Origin: Crocodylus rhombifer
Lineage: Eukaryota; Chordata; Crocodylia; Crocodylidae
Length of the DNA stretch: 64,000 nt
Assembly: GCA_038503035.1 (NCBI GenBank)
Contig: JAVSML010001084.1
Span: forward strand, 8,817 to 72,816
Direction of reading: 5' to 3'
A program made the translations under genes and the position numbers. The first letter of the stretch is position 1, and the number at the start of each line of letters is the position of its first letter. Under the pieces are notes generated by a model that made no database searches, was not told where the DNA came from, and saw only the letters and a program-made list of their open reading frames with translations. Below, piece after piece: positions 27,101 to 39,100 of this stretch.

Positions 27101-30100
27101 CTGTCACAAACTCCTGCAAGACCGTTTCAGGCTGGACATAAGGAAAAATTTCTTTACTTTCTGAGCCCCCAAGGTCTGGAACAGCCTGCCATTGGAGGTG
27201 GTTCAAGCACCTACATTGAACACCTTTAAGAGCAAATTGGATGCTTATCTTGCTGGGATCCTATGACCCCAGCTGACTTCCTGCCCTTTGGGTGGGCGGC
27301 TGGACTCAGTGATCTTCTGAGGTCCCCTCCAGCCCTAACATCTATGAAATCTATGAACCTTGGAGGTAAACAGACTGCTCCAACTTTTGTTTGAGCCTAA
27401 TTTGCCTAAAATGAACTTTTCTACCATGGGGTACCTATAACACCTTTCCATTCTCCTGTGCAATATGAAGTTTCATTTCTATCTGGGAGAAATGTTACAA
27501 TCTGTGCATTCTCCTTTGCCTGAGGAAGGGCGTGTGAAGCTGAAAGCTTGCAAATAAAGAAATTTTTTTGCAACTATTTAGTAGGTCTAATAAAAGATAT
27601 TACCTCTACCAAGAGTTCTGAATACTTTTGCCTGTAGACAAACACAGCTAAAACCTGTATGTCTTCCTAGAACATTTTCTTTTAACTAGCTAAAAAAACC
27701 CATTAAAAACATCTAATTGCTCTTGAAAGAAAAGGTATTTACATTGTGCTTGAGTTACTTTTTTTCTTCAAAACACTGTTGTGATGGTTGGAGGGAATAA
27801 TTGAATGCCCCCTGTAGGATGCTAAAGGAGTGCTAAGCAGGAGATCTTCTCGTTGGAAAAAGAATCCAGATCTAATGAAATCAGAGTGCTGTGCATTAAT
27901 CACAAGGCCATCCTGTCTAATTTCAGATTGGCTGGACAGGTTATCAGTGAAGGGCTTCCTGACTCTGCATCCTTTTGTGAAAGTTGCCCTGTTTGTGTCA
28001 TGGTAGTTTAAATACATCTCCTATTCAAGCATCCATTTAAAAATGGTATCTTCTTACACAAAAGATGATCAACTCGTATGTTTTCTAAACCCTAAACTTC
28101 AACTTTTCAGGAAAAAGAAAATACTACTTTTGGCAAGTAGATTGCATTCTTTTCACACATCGGCAGTCTTTTAACCTGTGTTCCAGTTGGAGGATTGTTA
28201 CTATTGCTAAAGAGAAGAAAGTAGCCTTTTTTCTGACTCCCAGACTAAATTTATAGGACTGAAAATGAAACCCCATTTCTGTACTGTAAAAAAAAGTAAG
28301 ACTCGGTTTCAAAACTAGCTCTACCGAGGCAGGTGCTGAAACCTTTTTGGTGTCCCCTGGAGGCATTGATGTTGTTTCTTGGCTCATTGATCTTTTAGTG
28401 GTGATATGATTTAGGGTCAACTATGCCATTACTGAGCTGGGAAAATGTATTGGGGATACCCTAATCCTATTTTTAGATGATCGCTCTTTAGAGCATAATT
28501 TCTTTGAGAGATCGAACATACCAGCTTTTCAGTGAGACTAGAATGGCGATTCTTGGGCAGGAAAAGGAAGCAAGGTTGTCAATACTTCAGCAAAAGTATA
28601 CTGCTCAGGGTGAGGGAAGGAGATCATTTGGAAAGAATATTTGTACCCTAGGCTAGTTTCCTTGATATTTAAAAATGCATTTACGTATAGGGTTAAGACA
28701 GAGATCTGGGATGGGAAGGGGAGTTTAGGAGGAGACAGGTGGCACAGTTACAGGGCATTAACTCTTTGACGTATCTGCAGACCTACACTCAAGTACTGCC
28801 TGATTGACAACTACAAGTGACAGTCATCTCTTTGTGGTCCCACAGCTATCTAACCACCTAACAAAACCATCACAAGTTTATATTTAGTGCAAAGGCAGTC
28901 TCTATTCAGGATTATAGCCCCAGAATAGAATAGTGGGGGTGGCTCAATCCAGAACTGAGGAGCACTGGCTGATGGTACTTCTGGCATTAGTCAATGATAA
29001 CTAAGTCAGCTTTAGGCTTTGATCCTAAATGGAACTCCACATTGACTTTAATGGAGCCCTGACAGGTGCAGCACTTCAGATCTGGAAACAGGACCTTCTA
29101 ATTTAAAGTGATTCAAGAACTGTGCCTGATAAAAGTGTTACAGCAGGATAAAATAGACGAGTGGTGCCCAATGTTTTGATCCCCTGGGCTGGGTGGTGTG
29201 CAGTCTGGATCTGGTCCATGGGCCTGATCTGATGCACAGCTCTGGCCCTGCATGCTGGCATGGGCCTTGTGCACAGGGCCATGTCATCTGGCCAGCAGGG
29301 CTTGGAAACTTGGTAGCAAGGGAGCTAGGGCTGTGTTAATTGCTGCTGCTCTCCTGCTGCCAAATTTCTGGTTATGGGGATCCTTGCTGGCCAGGTGACA
29401 TGGATCCTCAAGGCCAGATTTAGCCCATGGGTTGGAGGTTTGAGCATCCCTGAACTAGACAGTCTAAAAATCAACCCTTCTAGTCATTGCTCTTTCACTT
29501 TACATTTCTAATAATAATGTGTAAGAGTTGTCAATCAAAACTGACTACTGAATGGCATCCTTTTCATTCTTTTTGAAGTTTTTTGAGGAGTGGGAAGCCT
29601 GTAGCAATAGATTGCCTTTGTGTAGGCAGTCTGCACGTCTTGGGTTTCCTTTGTTTTTCCTGACATGTTAGAAAGAGGAATTCATCAAAAAGTATGTAGA
29701 AGACGATGATAAATCCTAGGTTGTAATCTGTTCCAACAGATTACAACAGGCTCTGCTAATATCCTTATTTATGAAATTGCACAGAATAAAACAATTTCTG
29801 TGTTGGAACCTTCCAAATGACTGTCTCTTAATGTTCTTAAAGCCTTGGACTTTTGAAACATTGGTTTTGCCAACATTATTATTGCCATATTTAAGCTTCA
29901 TAGTAAGAGTGACTTTATTTGACATTTGAGAAGTAGCAATATTGACCTACAGAGAAATAAATTGAGTAAATACTATTATTTATTTGAATACAAGATAAGT
30001 TTTTTTTCCTCCCAGTCAGCATGGGGGAAAAAGTTCCTTGTCTTGTATTTGGACACAAGGAAACCTGATTAAATGCGTTGTCTATGCTCAGTAGTGGAAA

Positions 30101-33100
30101 CCAACTAGGAAGTTGATTAAATGTGGGCAACACTGAGCATGGCTATAAAAAACGTGGCCCATATTAGGCAAACATACTGATAGGAACCTTTTTTGTTATT
30201 TATTTACAAATTTTATTAAAAACACACTTATCACCTTACACTTACAAAGCTTTTAGTATGCATCTGAATTCCATGGTGTTGGTGTAGTTTTGCCAGACAT
30301 TGAGTCCCTGGAGGCCTAGATGGTGGAGAAATACTGGGAGGATACCATCCCCACCAGCTGCCTTCCATTTCTTTATTGCAGTTAGGAAGCGGTTAAGCAT
30401 AATGGAAGGTGATGGTCATTGCAGTTCTCAAACTAGGTATATGTGATTAACCCAGGAAGCTATAGACTAATATCTCCCCTCTGCACAACCTATACACTCT
30501 TGGAGAGTACTATATACTCCTCAGGAGAATTAGCCCTTTTATCAAGCCAGTAATCCCTGATGAACAAGTGGGTTTCCGGCCTAAGAGAAGTTGCTATGAC
30601 CAAGTTTTGGCACTTGCAGTGCATATCGAAGCTGCTTTTCAGAAAAAATCCAAGATACGTGCAGCTTTTGTAGACCTGTCAGCCTACCCTTGCCTTGTTT
30701 CTTCTTCTCTTCCTCATACCCGTCTTCTTTCTGTGGCTTCCTTTAGCAGCTCTTGCATTTGCTTTGCAGCTTTCTCAGATCTTTCCTTTTTTTCCCCATG
30801 CTTCTTTGGCCTCCCTTTCTGAAGAGTTGTTGCTTTTGAAAGGCTCTCCTCTGAACAAGTTAGTCTCTAATGAGCCACCCTATCCTACCTTCTGCTTGAC
30901 TGCAGACTAGTATGGCTAACCTCTCTGCAGGCTAACAATATGTGGCCTCACTGAATATGTGAGGGTAGATATACAAATGAGTTAAGGCTTTTCCTTGCTA
31001 TACCTGCAAAACTGGAAAAGTATCAGGTTATTTTCCCTACATGTCATTGCAAGTCAATGTGCAGCTGTCATTACAGTGGCAGCCTGCCCTTGCCCTATGC
31101 ATAGATACAGGGGCACACGGCCCACATGTACTCCCAGGGTGCATGTAGTGGTGGGAGCTGCCCCTCATCTCCCTGCAGCCCTTGGAGGAGTTGCTTGTGT
31201 GACCTGCTTTGCCCCGGCTGAACAGTGCTTGCCCCTGGGGCAGCCCATTCCCCCTCTCACTGTGGGGGTCTCATTCTGCCCCCCACCCACCCATTCCCTC
31301 CTCCCACCCCTTTCCCCACAACAAACTTACCAGCCTGACACTGCTCTCCAAGCTGCCGGGCTGCATATCAGCAATCGGATCGTTATCGGCCGATATGGCT
31401 TGTTAAAAATTGGCCATCGGTATTGGTCCTAAAAATCTGTATTGGTGCACCCCTAGTTACAATTATGTTTTTTTTTCTTCCTAATCTTTCTTTCTTTTGA
31501 CAGAAATACAAAGTCAATTCTTGATTTTTTTTTCTGGTCACTGGGGTCAGTTCTAATGAAAACTTTCTCCCCTGCCCACACATCTTAGTGATTCTTTTTC
31601 TTTTAAATGTTATTTGCTAACAATGTGGATGAGCTGTCTAAAGTTCCATCTCCTCCCTGGCTTGTTATGTCACTCACTTCTATTATGCAATTGAAGCCCC
31701 CCACTATTATCTTTAGTCTCCCTTGAGCATGTAAACTGCTAGCTTTCTAAGCAGAGCCTTCGGCCCCCTCCTGCTCTGGTGGTGCATATGCGTTGAAAAC
31801 TTCTAATTCCGCTCCCCCAGCTGATAGTATCATTTGCTGCAATCTGCCACTGGTGATATCTTCCACCTACTTTGCTTTTTTCTCTGGATTCTTGAATATT
31901 ACTGCCACTCCAGCCGTTTTTGTTCTCATTTGTCCCTGATCACCAGGATAGTCCCCATCTCCACCTCTTCTCCAAGTGCTTATAATCCCTTTCCTCTGGT
32001 ATCCCACATTCTTGTAGGTAGATTATGTCTGCCCTTACTTGTCTTAACATTGGTTTGATCTGTTCCCATCTCTTCCTCACTAGTATGCTCCTGCCATTAA
32101 TAGATGCTATAATCAGTGGTGTTGTGCTTGTGTTAAAGAGTGCTCGTGTCCCTTAAAAGTGTGTTGCTCTCTGTGGTTGACTTGGTACTCTCTGGGTATA
32201 GGCTGTTGGGTTTGCAATCATTTTAGGTGGTGTGATTAATATGGTTGACCCTAGGAAGGGAAGGGAATGATGGGACTGACTGTTACTGGTTGATGTGATA
32301 AACATGACAGACCTTGCCTACACTGAGAACTCTATTATGAAGAGATTTCCCTAGTGCAAAGTAGTCATGGGGAGACTTGGTGAAAGTTTATGCAACAGCA
32401 TCATTGACTCTCTGAGATGATTTAGGCTGATTTAGAGTTGGCATTGTAACTTAGACCTATTACTTTGCACGTTACTCCTGAGTGTTGTCCCTTGAGTTTT
32501 AGTCATCTCTTAAAGTTCCCACGGTAGTTCAATTTATATCTGATGAAGGCATTGCAAGAAAAAAAGGACATAAAAGCCAAGAGGAGACCTTACCTCCTTA
32601 CAACCTTTGTTGGTGACTCATAGTTCTGGGATACCTTTCACTTGGTTAGGGCAATTGATTATAATTTCTGTGAGAGTTTGAACGTAAGGTTGTTTAACGC
32701 AAGCTTTGAGATCACTGTTTAGCTTGCTGGCCCATTACGTCTTGTTAGTTATACATTGATATGTATCTGGTAAGGAAATATAAAGTATGTAATCAGCCTA
32801 TTGTAGACACTCATAGGGCTTCTAGGCCAGTAGTGTACATGGTAGTCACAAGTAAATCACATCAGCAACAAAGATTTGTTACTGTTAGCAGATTCCTCTT
32901 TGTTTTGTAGCAAGCTGAAGTGCGATTGAAGTGTCTCCTGGGACTTCAGGGAATTTATAACAGAAAAGAGCTTGTTTCCAAAATGGATCTCTTTACTAGC
33001 AGATTCAAGGTAAGTGGATTAACATTTTCTGTTTCTTAGATTTGTTTTGACTGGGCACATGGCATTTGATATTTTGAGCAAACTTACTGTGTTGGCCTGC

Positions 33101-36100
33101 ATGGGCTAAGCATGTTGTGGAGATGGCATGCTTGGATCTTTTAGTGGGGGATTTGACAACATGCTTCTCTTCATTTATGAAAAAATGTCCCTTTTGCTCT
33201 GTCTAATATTTAACATGGTATTGACAGATCCTGTGTACAACTATGTTCATCCTCTTGGTCACAAAGAGGCCAATATTGGACATCCCAAGGATTCCCTGTT
33301 GTTCCCTTTTCCCACCTCAGAAATGGATTTATATGTTAGACCTTAGTTCATAGAATCATAGAAAATTAGGGTTGGAAGGGACTTTGGGTGGTCACCTAGT
33401 CAAGACAGGAACATCCCCAACTAGATCATCCCAGCCAAGGCTTTGTCTAGCTGGGTCTTAAAAACCTTCAAGGATAGAGATTCAACAGCCTCTTTGGGAA
33501 AACTGTTCCAGTGTTTTACTAACCTAGTGAGAGAGTTTTTTCCTAATATCGAATCTAAATTTCCCATGCTGCAACTTGAGACCTTTGCTCCTTATTCTGT
33601 CATCTGCCACTACTGAGAACAGTTTATCTCTATCCTCTTTCGAACCCCTCCTTCAGGTAGTTGAAGGCTGCTATTAAATCCCCTCAGTCTTCTCTTCTCC
33701 AGATTAAATAAGACCAGTTCCCTCAGCCTGTCCTCATAAGTCATGGCCCCCAGCCCCCTCACCATTTTCGTTGCCCTTTGCTGGACTCTCCAGTTTGTCC
33801 ACATCCTTTCTGTAGTAGGGGGCTGAAAACTGAACACAGTACTCCAGATGTGGCCTCATAAGTGCTGCATAGAGGGGAATAATCACTTCCCTTGCCCTGC
33901 TGGCAACTCTTCTACCAGTGTAGCCTAGTGTGCTTTTAGCCTTCTTGGCAGCAAGGGCACACTGGTGGCTCATATTCAGCTTATTGTCCACTGTAACCTC
34001 CAGGTCCTTTTCTGCAGAGCTGCTGCTCAGCCAGTCAGCCCCCAGCCTGTACTGGTGCACGGGATTGTTCCATCCTAAGTGCCGGACTTCGTGTTTCACT
34101 TAGAACAGAACAATCCCGTGCACCAGTACAGGCTGGGGGCTGACTGGCTGAGCAGCAGCTATGCAGAAAAGGACCTGGAGGTTACAGTGGACAATAAGCT
34201 GAATATGAGCCAACAGTGTGCCCTTGTTGCCAAGAAGGCTAATGACACACTAGGCTGCATTGGCAGGACTGTTGCCAGCAGGGCAGGGGAAGTGATTATT
34301 CTCTATTCAGCTGAGTGGTCCTCTGTTAACACTGCTATCCATTACCACTGCTGTTCAAATGCATGATTGCAGATTCAGCATGACTGTGAACCTTGCAGAA
34401 GGGTCTCCAGTCTGAACAAGTCAAGTACTAGATTGTAAACAGTTAGTCTTTGATAGCCTGTTAGGTGACCCTAGTAGAGACCAGTATGATTCTAATGGCC
34501 TACACTGATCATGTTGCCACATACAGGTTTATTCAAGCACTCTACATTTTAAGATGCCTTGGGTTATGATTTCATCAGCTATTATTAGCCCAATAGGGTG
34601 AGGCCTTGTCATTACTTGGGTAGGAAGACCTGGGATGTCACAAGAAGGGATCTTAATGGCTCAGTAGTCATTACTTTTCCCTCTATGTTAGCACTGACCC
34701 AGTACTACCGCATGGTGGAGTAGTACAAGCTGTTCTGCCAATGATGCTCTTTTTCAGCTGAGGTGTAAAAGACAAGCCTTGGCTGTTTAGGGTTCCAAAA
34801 AATCTCTTGGGCCTTCTTGAAAGCAGCTGGGTATTAATGCGGGTGGCTCAGTTTTAACTCTGGTAAGTAAAATTCTGCCCTTCTAATTTCAGCTCATGTT
34901 GTAAACAGCTTTACAGCAGTCCTGTTTATTTCCAGACTTCATCTTTGTAGCGTTGCTACACACTGCCTAACAGCTGAGGGGTGTTATTTTAGAGGGGCCT
35001 GGATTTCAGAGAGTGATAATGTGATTCCAATTTGTAGGGTGCTTGGGGATCCCTCTGTTTGAAAGATGCTGTATGAATGTAGCAGTATAACAAGTTGTAT
35101 GCAAACATGCTGTTTTAGACTCCTCCAGTATTCAAAGGGCACCCTCTCAAAGTAGTCAATCTATAAATAGTAGTTCTGGCTTCTAAAATGATCTTCACAG
35201 TATTTTGCTACATCTCTGCATGGCTCTTGAGAATTTTTCAGGGCATGGTGGGTTTGTAGAGCTTCCCCTTTTGTGTGGGCACCTAAAGAGTGGGCAGGTG
35301 GAGGACAAAAGGTGAAATAAGTGAATAGCAGTTTCTGTAGTTTCCACCTAGCACGCTAAATAAAGGACTTTCAATGAGCCATGGATTGATGTTCTTTTCC
35401 TAGTACATCCTCTAGACATCCTGTGTTCAAGATGCTGTTCTGTTTTGACTCGGGGAATTCTCCTTAAAAGAAAAAAATGGCAGCACTTGAATTTTCATTT
35501 AAAAAACCCTCAAACTTTAGAATTGTAGGTATGTGAATAGCAATTTGTCTTAAATGTGCAGCTCTGGGAAGGAGTCGTGTAAAGGCTCAGTGGGGCCTTA
35601 GTGTTGCAGCCTTATGCTGCTGCCAATGCAAAATGTTAGTATTCCCTACAGACTATGAGGTAGAGATCCTCTGAGAGGGCTGGCTAGTTGCTTGCTCTTC
35701 TGTCCCCATGAGGTGCTGCATTTCCTGCATGGCCAGCTACAAGAAAGCAAATTCATGAAGTGGGAATATGACTGGGAGTATTCCATAGACTAGAAGCCAT
35801 GTGATCCAAGACCTGCTCTTTCAACAGGGTTCCAACTTCTTTTGATAACAGAAATTTGTTCTGGGTAACAGTGGTACTTTGGACTTTACCCTGCTTTAAC
35901 ATATTGAAGTACAACTAATAACATCTTGCCAATGGTCATTCTTAATTTGAAAGCTGCAGTTGCTTTCTTGTAGAATTTATGCAATCACTGTTAATCCATG
36001 ATTAATTCAGTAACATATTGCAGGTTTGGAAAACAACTTGTTAGTAATCAAGTTGCTTTATGTCTCCTAGGAAATAGCTATTGAAGTAAGTCTCTTGGCT

Positions 36101-39100
36101 ACTAGGGTTAGATGTGTTGTCTGTAGCAAAAATAAACATATATCCAGAACAGAAAGTGTTACATCTTTTTATTGTCATTTTACACCCATTAGGATCGAAT
36201 TGTGTCCATGACTCTGGACAAGGACCACGAAGTAGCAGTTCAAGCCATGAAACTCTTGATGCTTATGTCACAGTAAATAATTTCTTTTTTAAAAAATGTA
36301 CTGTATTGTTGTAATGGGAACAGGGTTCAAATCTACTCTGGGGACTCCATTTTAGACTTAGAGCATGCTCAGAAGCCATTACCCCTATAGCAAGAGAGGG
36401 TTAACAGTTGGAACTGTTCAAGCCTTAGGATTTCCTTTTGTTGTGGGAAATTCCAATATTTAAAAAATACAAATTTTGAAATGTCCCAATAAAACAAGAA
36501 CTGACACACTGTGATTTTGGAAAATCAGTTGTTTCACATTTGACTTTTCCAAAATGTGGTATCCAGCTGCTCAGGAGTCAGAGGGACTCTCCACGCTGCT
36601 CCTGGTGTCAGGGACCCCCTTTCCACCGGGTGTGGTACCAAGTCTAAGAACTTGTAGGGTTTCTGGGCACCTTGGGCATTTGTACATATGCTTGTACTGC
36701 AGCGCTGGGCATTTTTAAAAGTTCCCAGTGCTGCGACGCATGCATTTGTATACATGGTGAAATGCATCGGCACTGAGAAAATGGCGGTGGCACACTTTTG
36801 AACTAATGCATATTGAAGGTTTTTTAGTTGCAAAGCCCACTGCTGCCATTTTCTGCACACTGATGTGCATTTTGCCGCTTATACAACTGCATGCAACACA
36901 GCACAGTGTGCATCAGCTCGCGTGTGGAGCAGACGCGATTAATTGAGTTTGGTGCAACGCGTTGGATCTCTGGCATGTCGCAGTGTGAAAAGGTATATGT
37001 TGTGAATAGGGGACCTAGGGATTTCCAAAAGCCCCATTTTTGACTGAGGCTCTTAGGACTTCTAGGTTCTCTGATGTAGAACAGGTAACCAGTCTATTAG
37101 ATGAGGTGGTGGGGAAAGTAGAGAAGTTTCTGCTTTTGTTTTTGTAAATGGGTTTTGAAACAGAGATGTTCATGTGAAACACCTTGGTTTTGATGAAATA
37201 GCACTTTTCAGTGAAAAACTGTTTCATTTCCAATTCATGACCAGTTTTAGTTATAAGGGGTAGCTGCAAGCTTTAGGTGTGGTGGTATGGACTGCGAGCT
37301 AAAGTTATCATGGTACTACAGAAGTCTGATTCCTTACAATACCATGTTTTAGATATGGTAATTTAAAAAAATGTAGGAACAGTAAACTTGCTTTATTCCT
37401 TTTTTGATTTTTAATTATTTAAAGTCTCTACATCCCACTGTAGGTACGGGTCAGATTTTAAGATCACACAGAAATCTTAACTGCTTGTGCTTCAGGGTAT
37501 AACCTGGTGCCTCCTGCACTTTTTTGGGAAGTTGTGGCTTCCCTCCATGTACAACCCTGCAAAGCTGTCCAGGGGCATAATAGGTTTTTCCTGACCTAAA
37601 AGGTATTAATCACTGCTGGAGGAAGGATGTAGGACTTGATAGCATGGTAAATATTTCTTTTATTGAAAAAGCTTTGTGAAACTGAGACTTGTGCTGAAAA
37701 CGACTTGCCTGAATTAACGACTGGGCCAACTGAAAACCGATTTCACTGTCAGTGCCTCACCCTCTCCCTTCATTCATGTAGCAGTGACTTTTTAAGAGTG
37801 TTAAAACAGCAGAAGGTGCATAGTGAATTTCTACTGAATTTTAGGTAGGCAGCACTTCCTCAATGGCAGTCTGTATTGTGTGAGAGTACAGGCAATCCTT
37901 AGATTTACGACACAATTGGTTCCTGAAGATCATGTCTTAAGTCAAAATGTTGTAACTTGGAACTGATTTTCCCATAGGAAACAGTGTTATAAATGGGGGA
38001 TTGGTTCCTAAACCAAGGCCCAATACCTTATTTTCACCAAAAATAACCCATAATTTTGTACTCAATTATAGATGAGTAATTCATTAATGTATTTATATTG
38101 TAAATAGCAATCATATTGATTTGGGAGGACTTCCTTGAGGAGACTTTGCTGGACATTTTGAAGGGTTCTTGGCTGGAGTCTTCTCAGGAGTCTTGGCTGC
38201 TTTCTTAAAGAAAGTGTCCCAGGAAGTTCGGACAGATTATTCTCCGGGGAGATGGGTGACGCAGCGAACTTGTTCAGATCAAGTGTTGTAAAGTTGAAAC
38301 TGACGTCAGAAAGTTGAAACAGTGTCAATTTATAAACGTTGTAAGTGTGAAACTTTGTAACTTGAAACGTCGTAAGTCGAGGATTGTCTGTATACAAGTG
38401 AAATCTATATAACATAGATAGTAATCTTCTAATGTCTGGTCCTGTGTTTTATGTAACACTACCAGAGTACTCTTGTGAACTGAAGTGAGGCTTTATAATT
38501 GGAGCAGCTGACTAAAACTGACTCCCTTGACACTCCACTGACTTAAGTGCCATTTCTCTAGGCCTGCCCCAGCCTCTATACACGAGAAGTGGGTCCATTG
38601 TGTATACTCATTATTGGTATAGCTCGCTCTTTTAAAGGTGGTACCAATGTTGGAGTGACACTAATACTAGATAGGTTATTGCTGCTTATAGAAACACAAC
38701 ATGCATTTTGTATGACATTTGAGCCTCCAAGTTGCAAAGAAAGTGAAACAAAGTACAATGCCATATCTCTGTACATGACATGTCCCTGTGCTAGGAGGAG
38801 CAGCACACCATTGTTAAAAGACAATGATGCTTTAAACCAGTTAAGGTTGCTGTTGTTGTTTGAGATAAAGAACAAGCGCTATATTGGCACTGCAGCTGTT
38901 TAGCTTCTCTGGCTTCATTGTCGGGATCATGTTTTCACTAAACTTCATGAAAGCAAACTATAGTTAAAATGTTCATCAGTTTTTCTTTTCCTGGAAAAAC
39001 AGGACAAAAACCTGTCCAAACAACATTTATGAATAGGTTTCCAGGATTGAGCAGTGCCTCCTGAAAAGTTTCCTGAACAACACTTGTCCATCATAAAACA

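Larger units (their letters stand above)
21520..27360 (+). mobile_element. CR1-C LINE, older copy interrupted by CR1-B
   Basis: It has an ORF1 esterase segment (21541-21875 and 24258-24420), an AP endonuclease (about 24560-25200), a reverse transcriptase (about 25940-26770) and a 3' end with catctatgaaatctatgaa near 27355. Multiple stops and frame changes show it is dead. The 5' end is not clear and lies within a Penelope-type sequence. Confidence 0.88.

Noticed and set aside
31209..31432. Proline/histidine-rich frames
   Set aside because: Low-complexity C-rich DNA beside a hAT-type end; no coding evidence.
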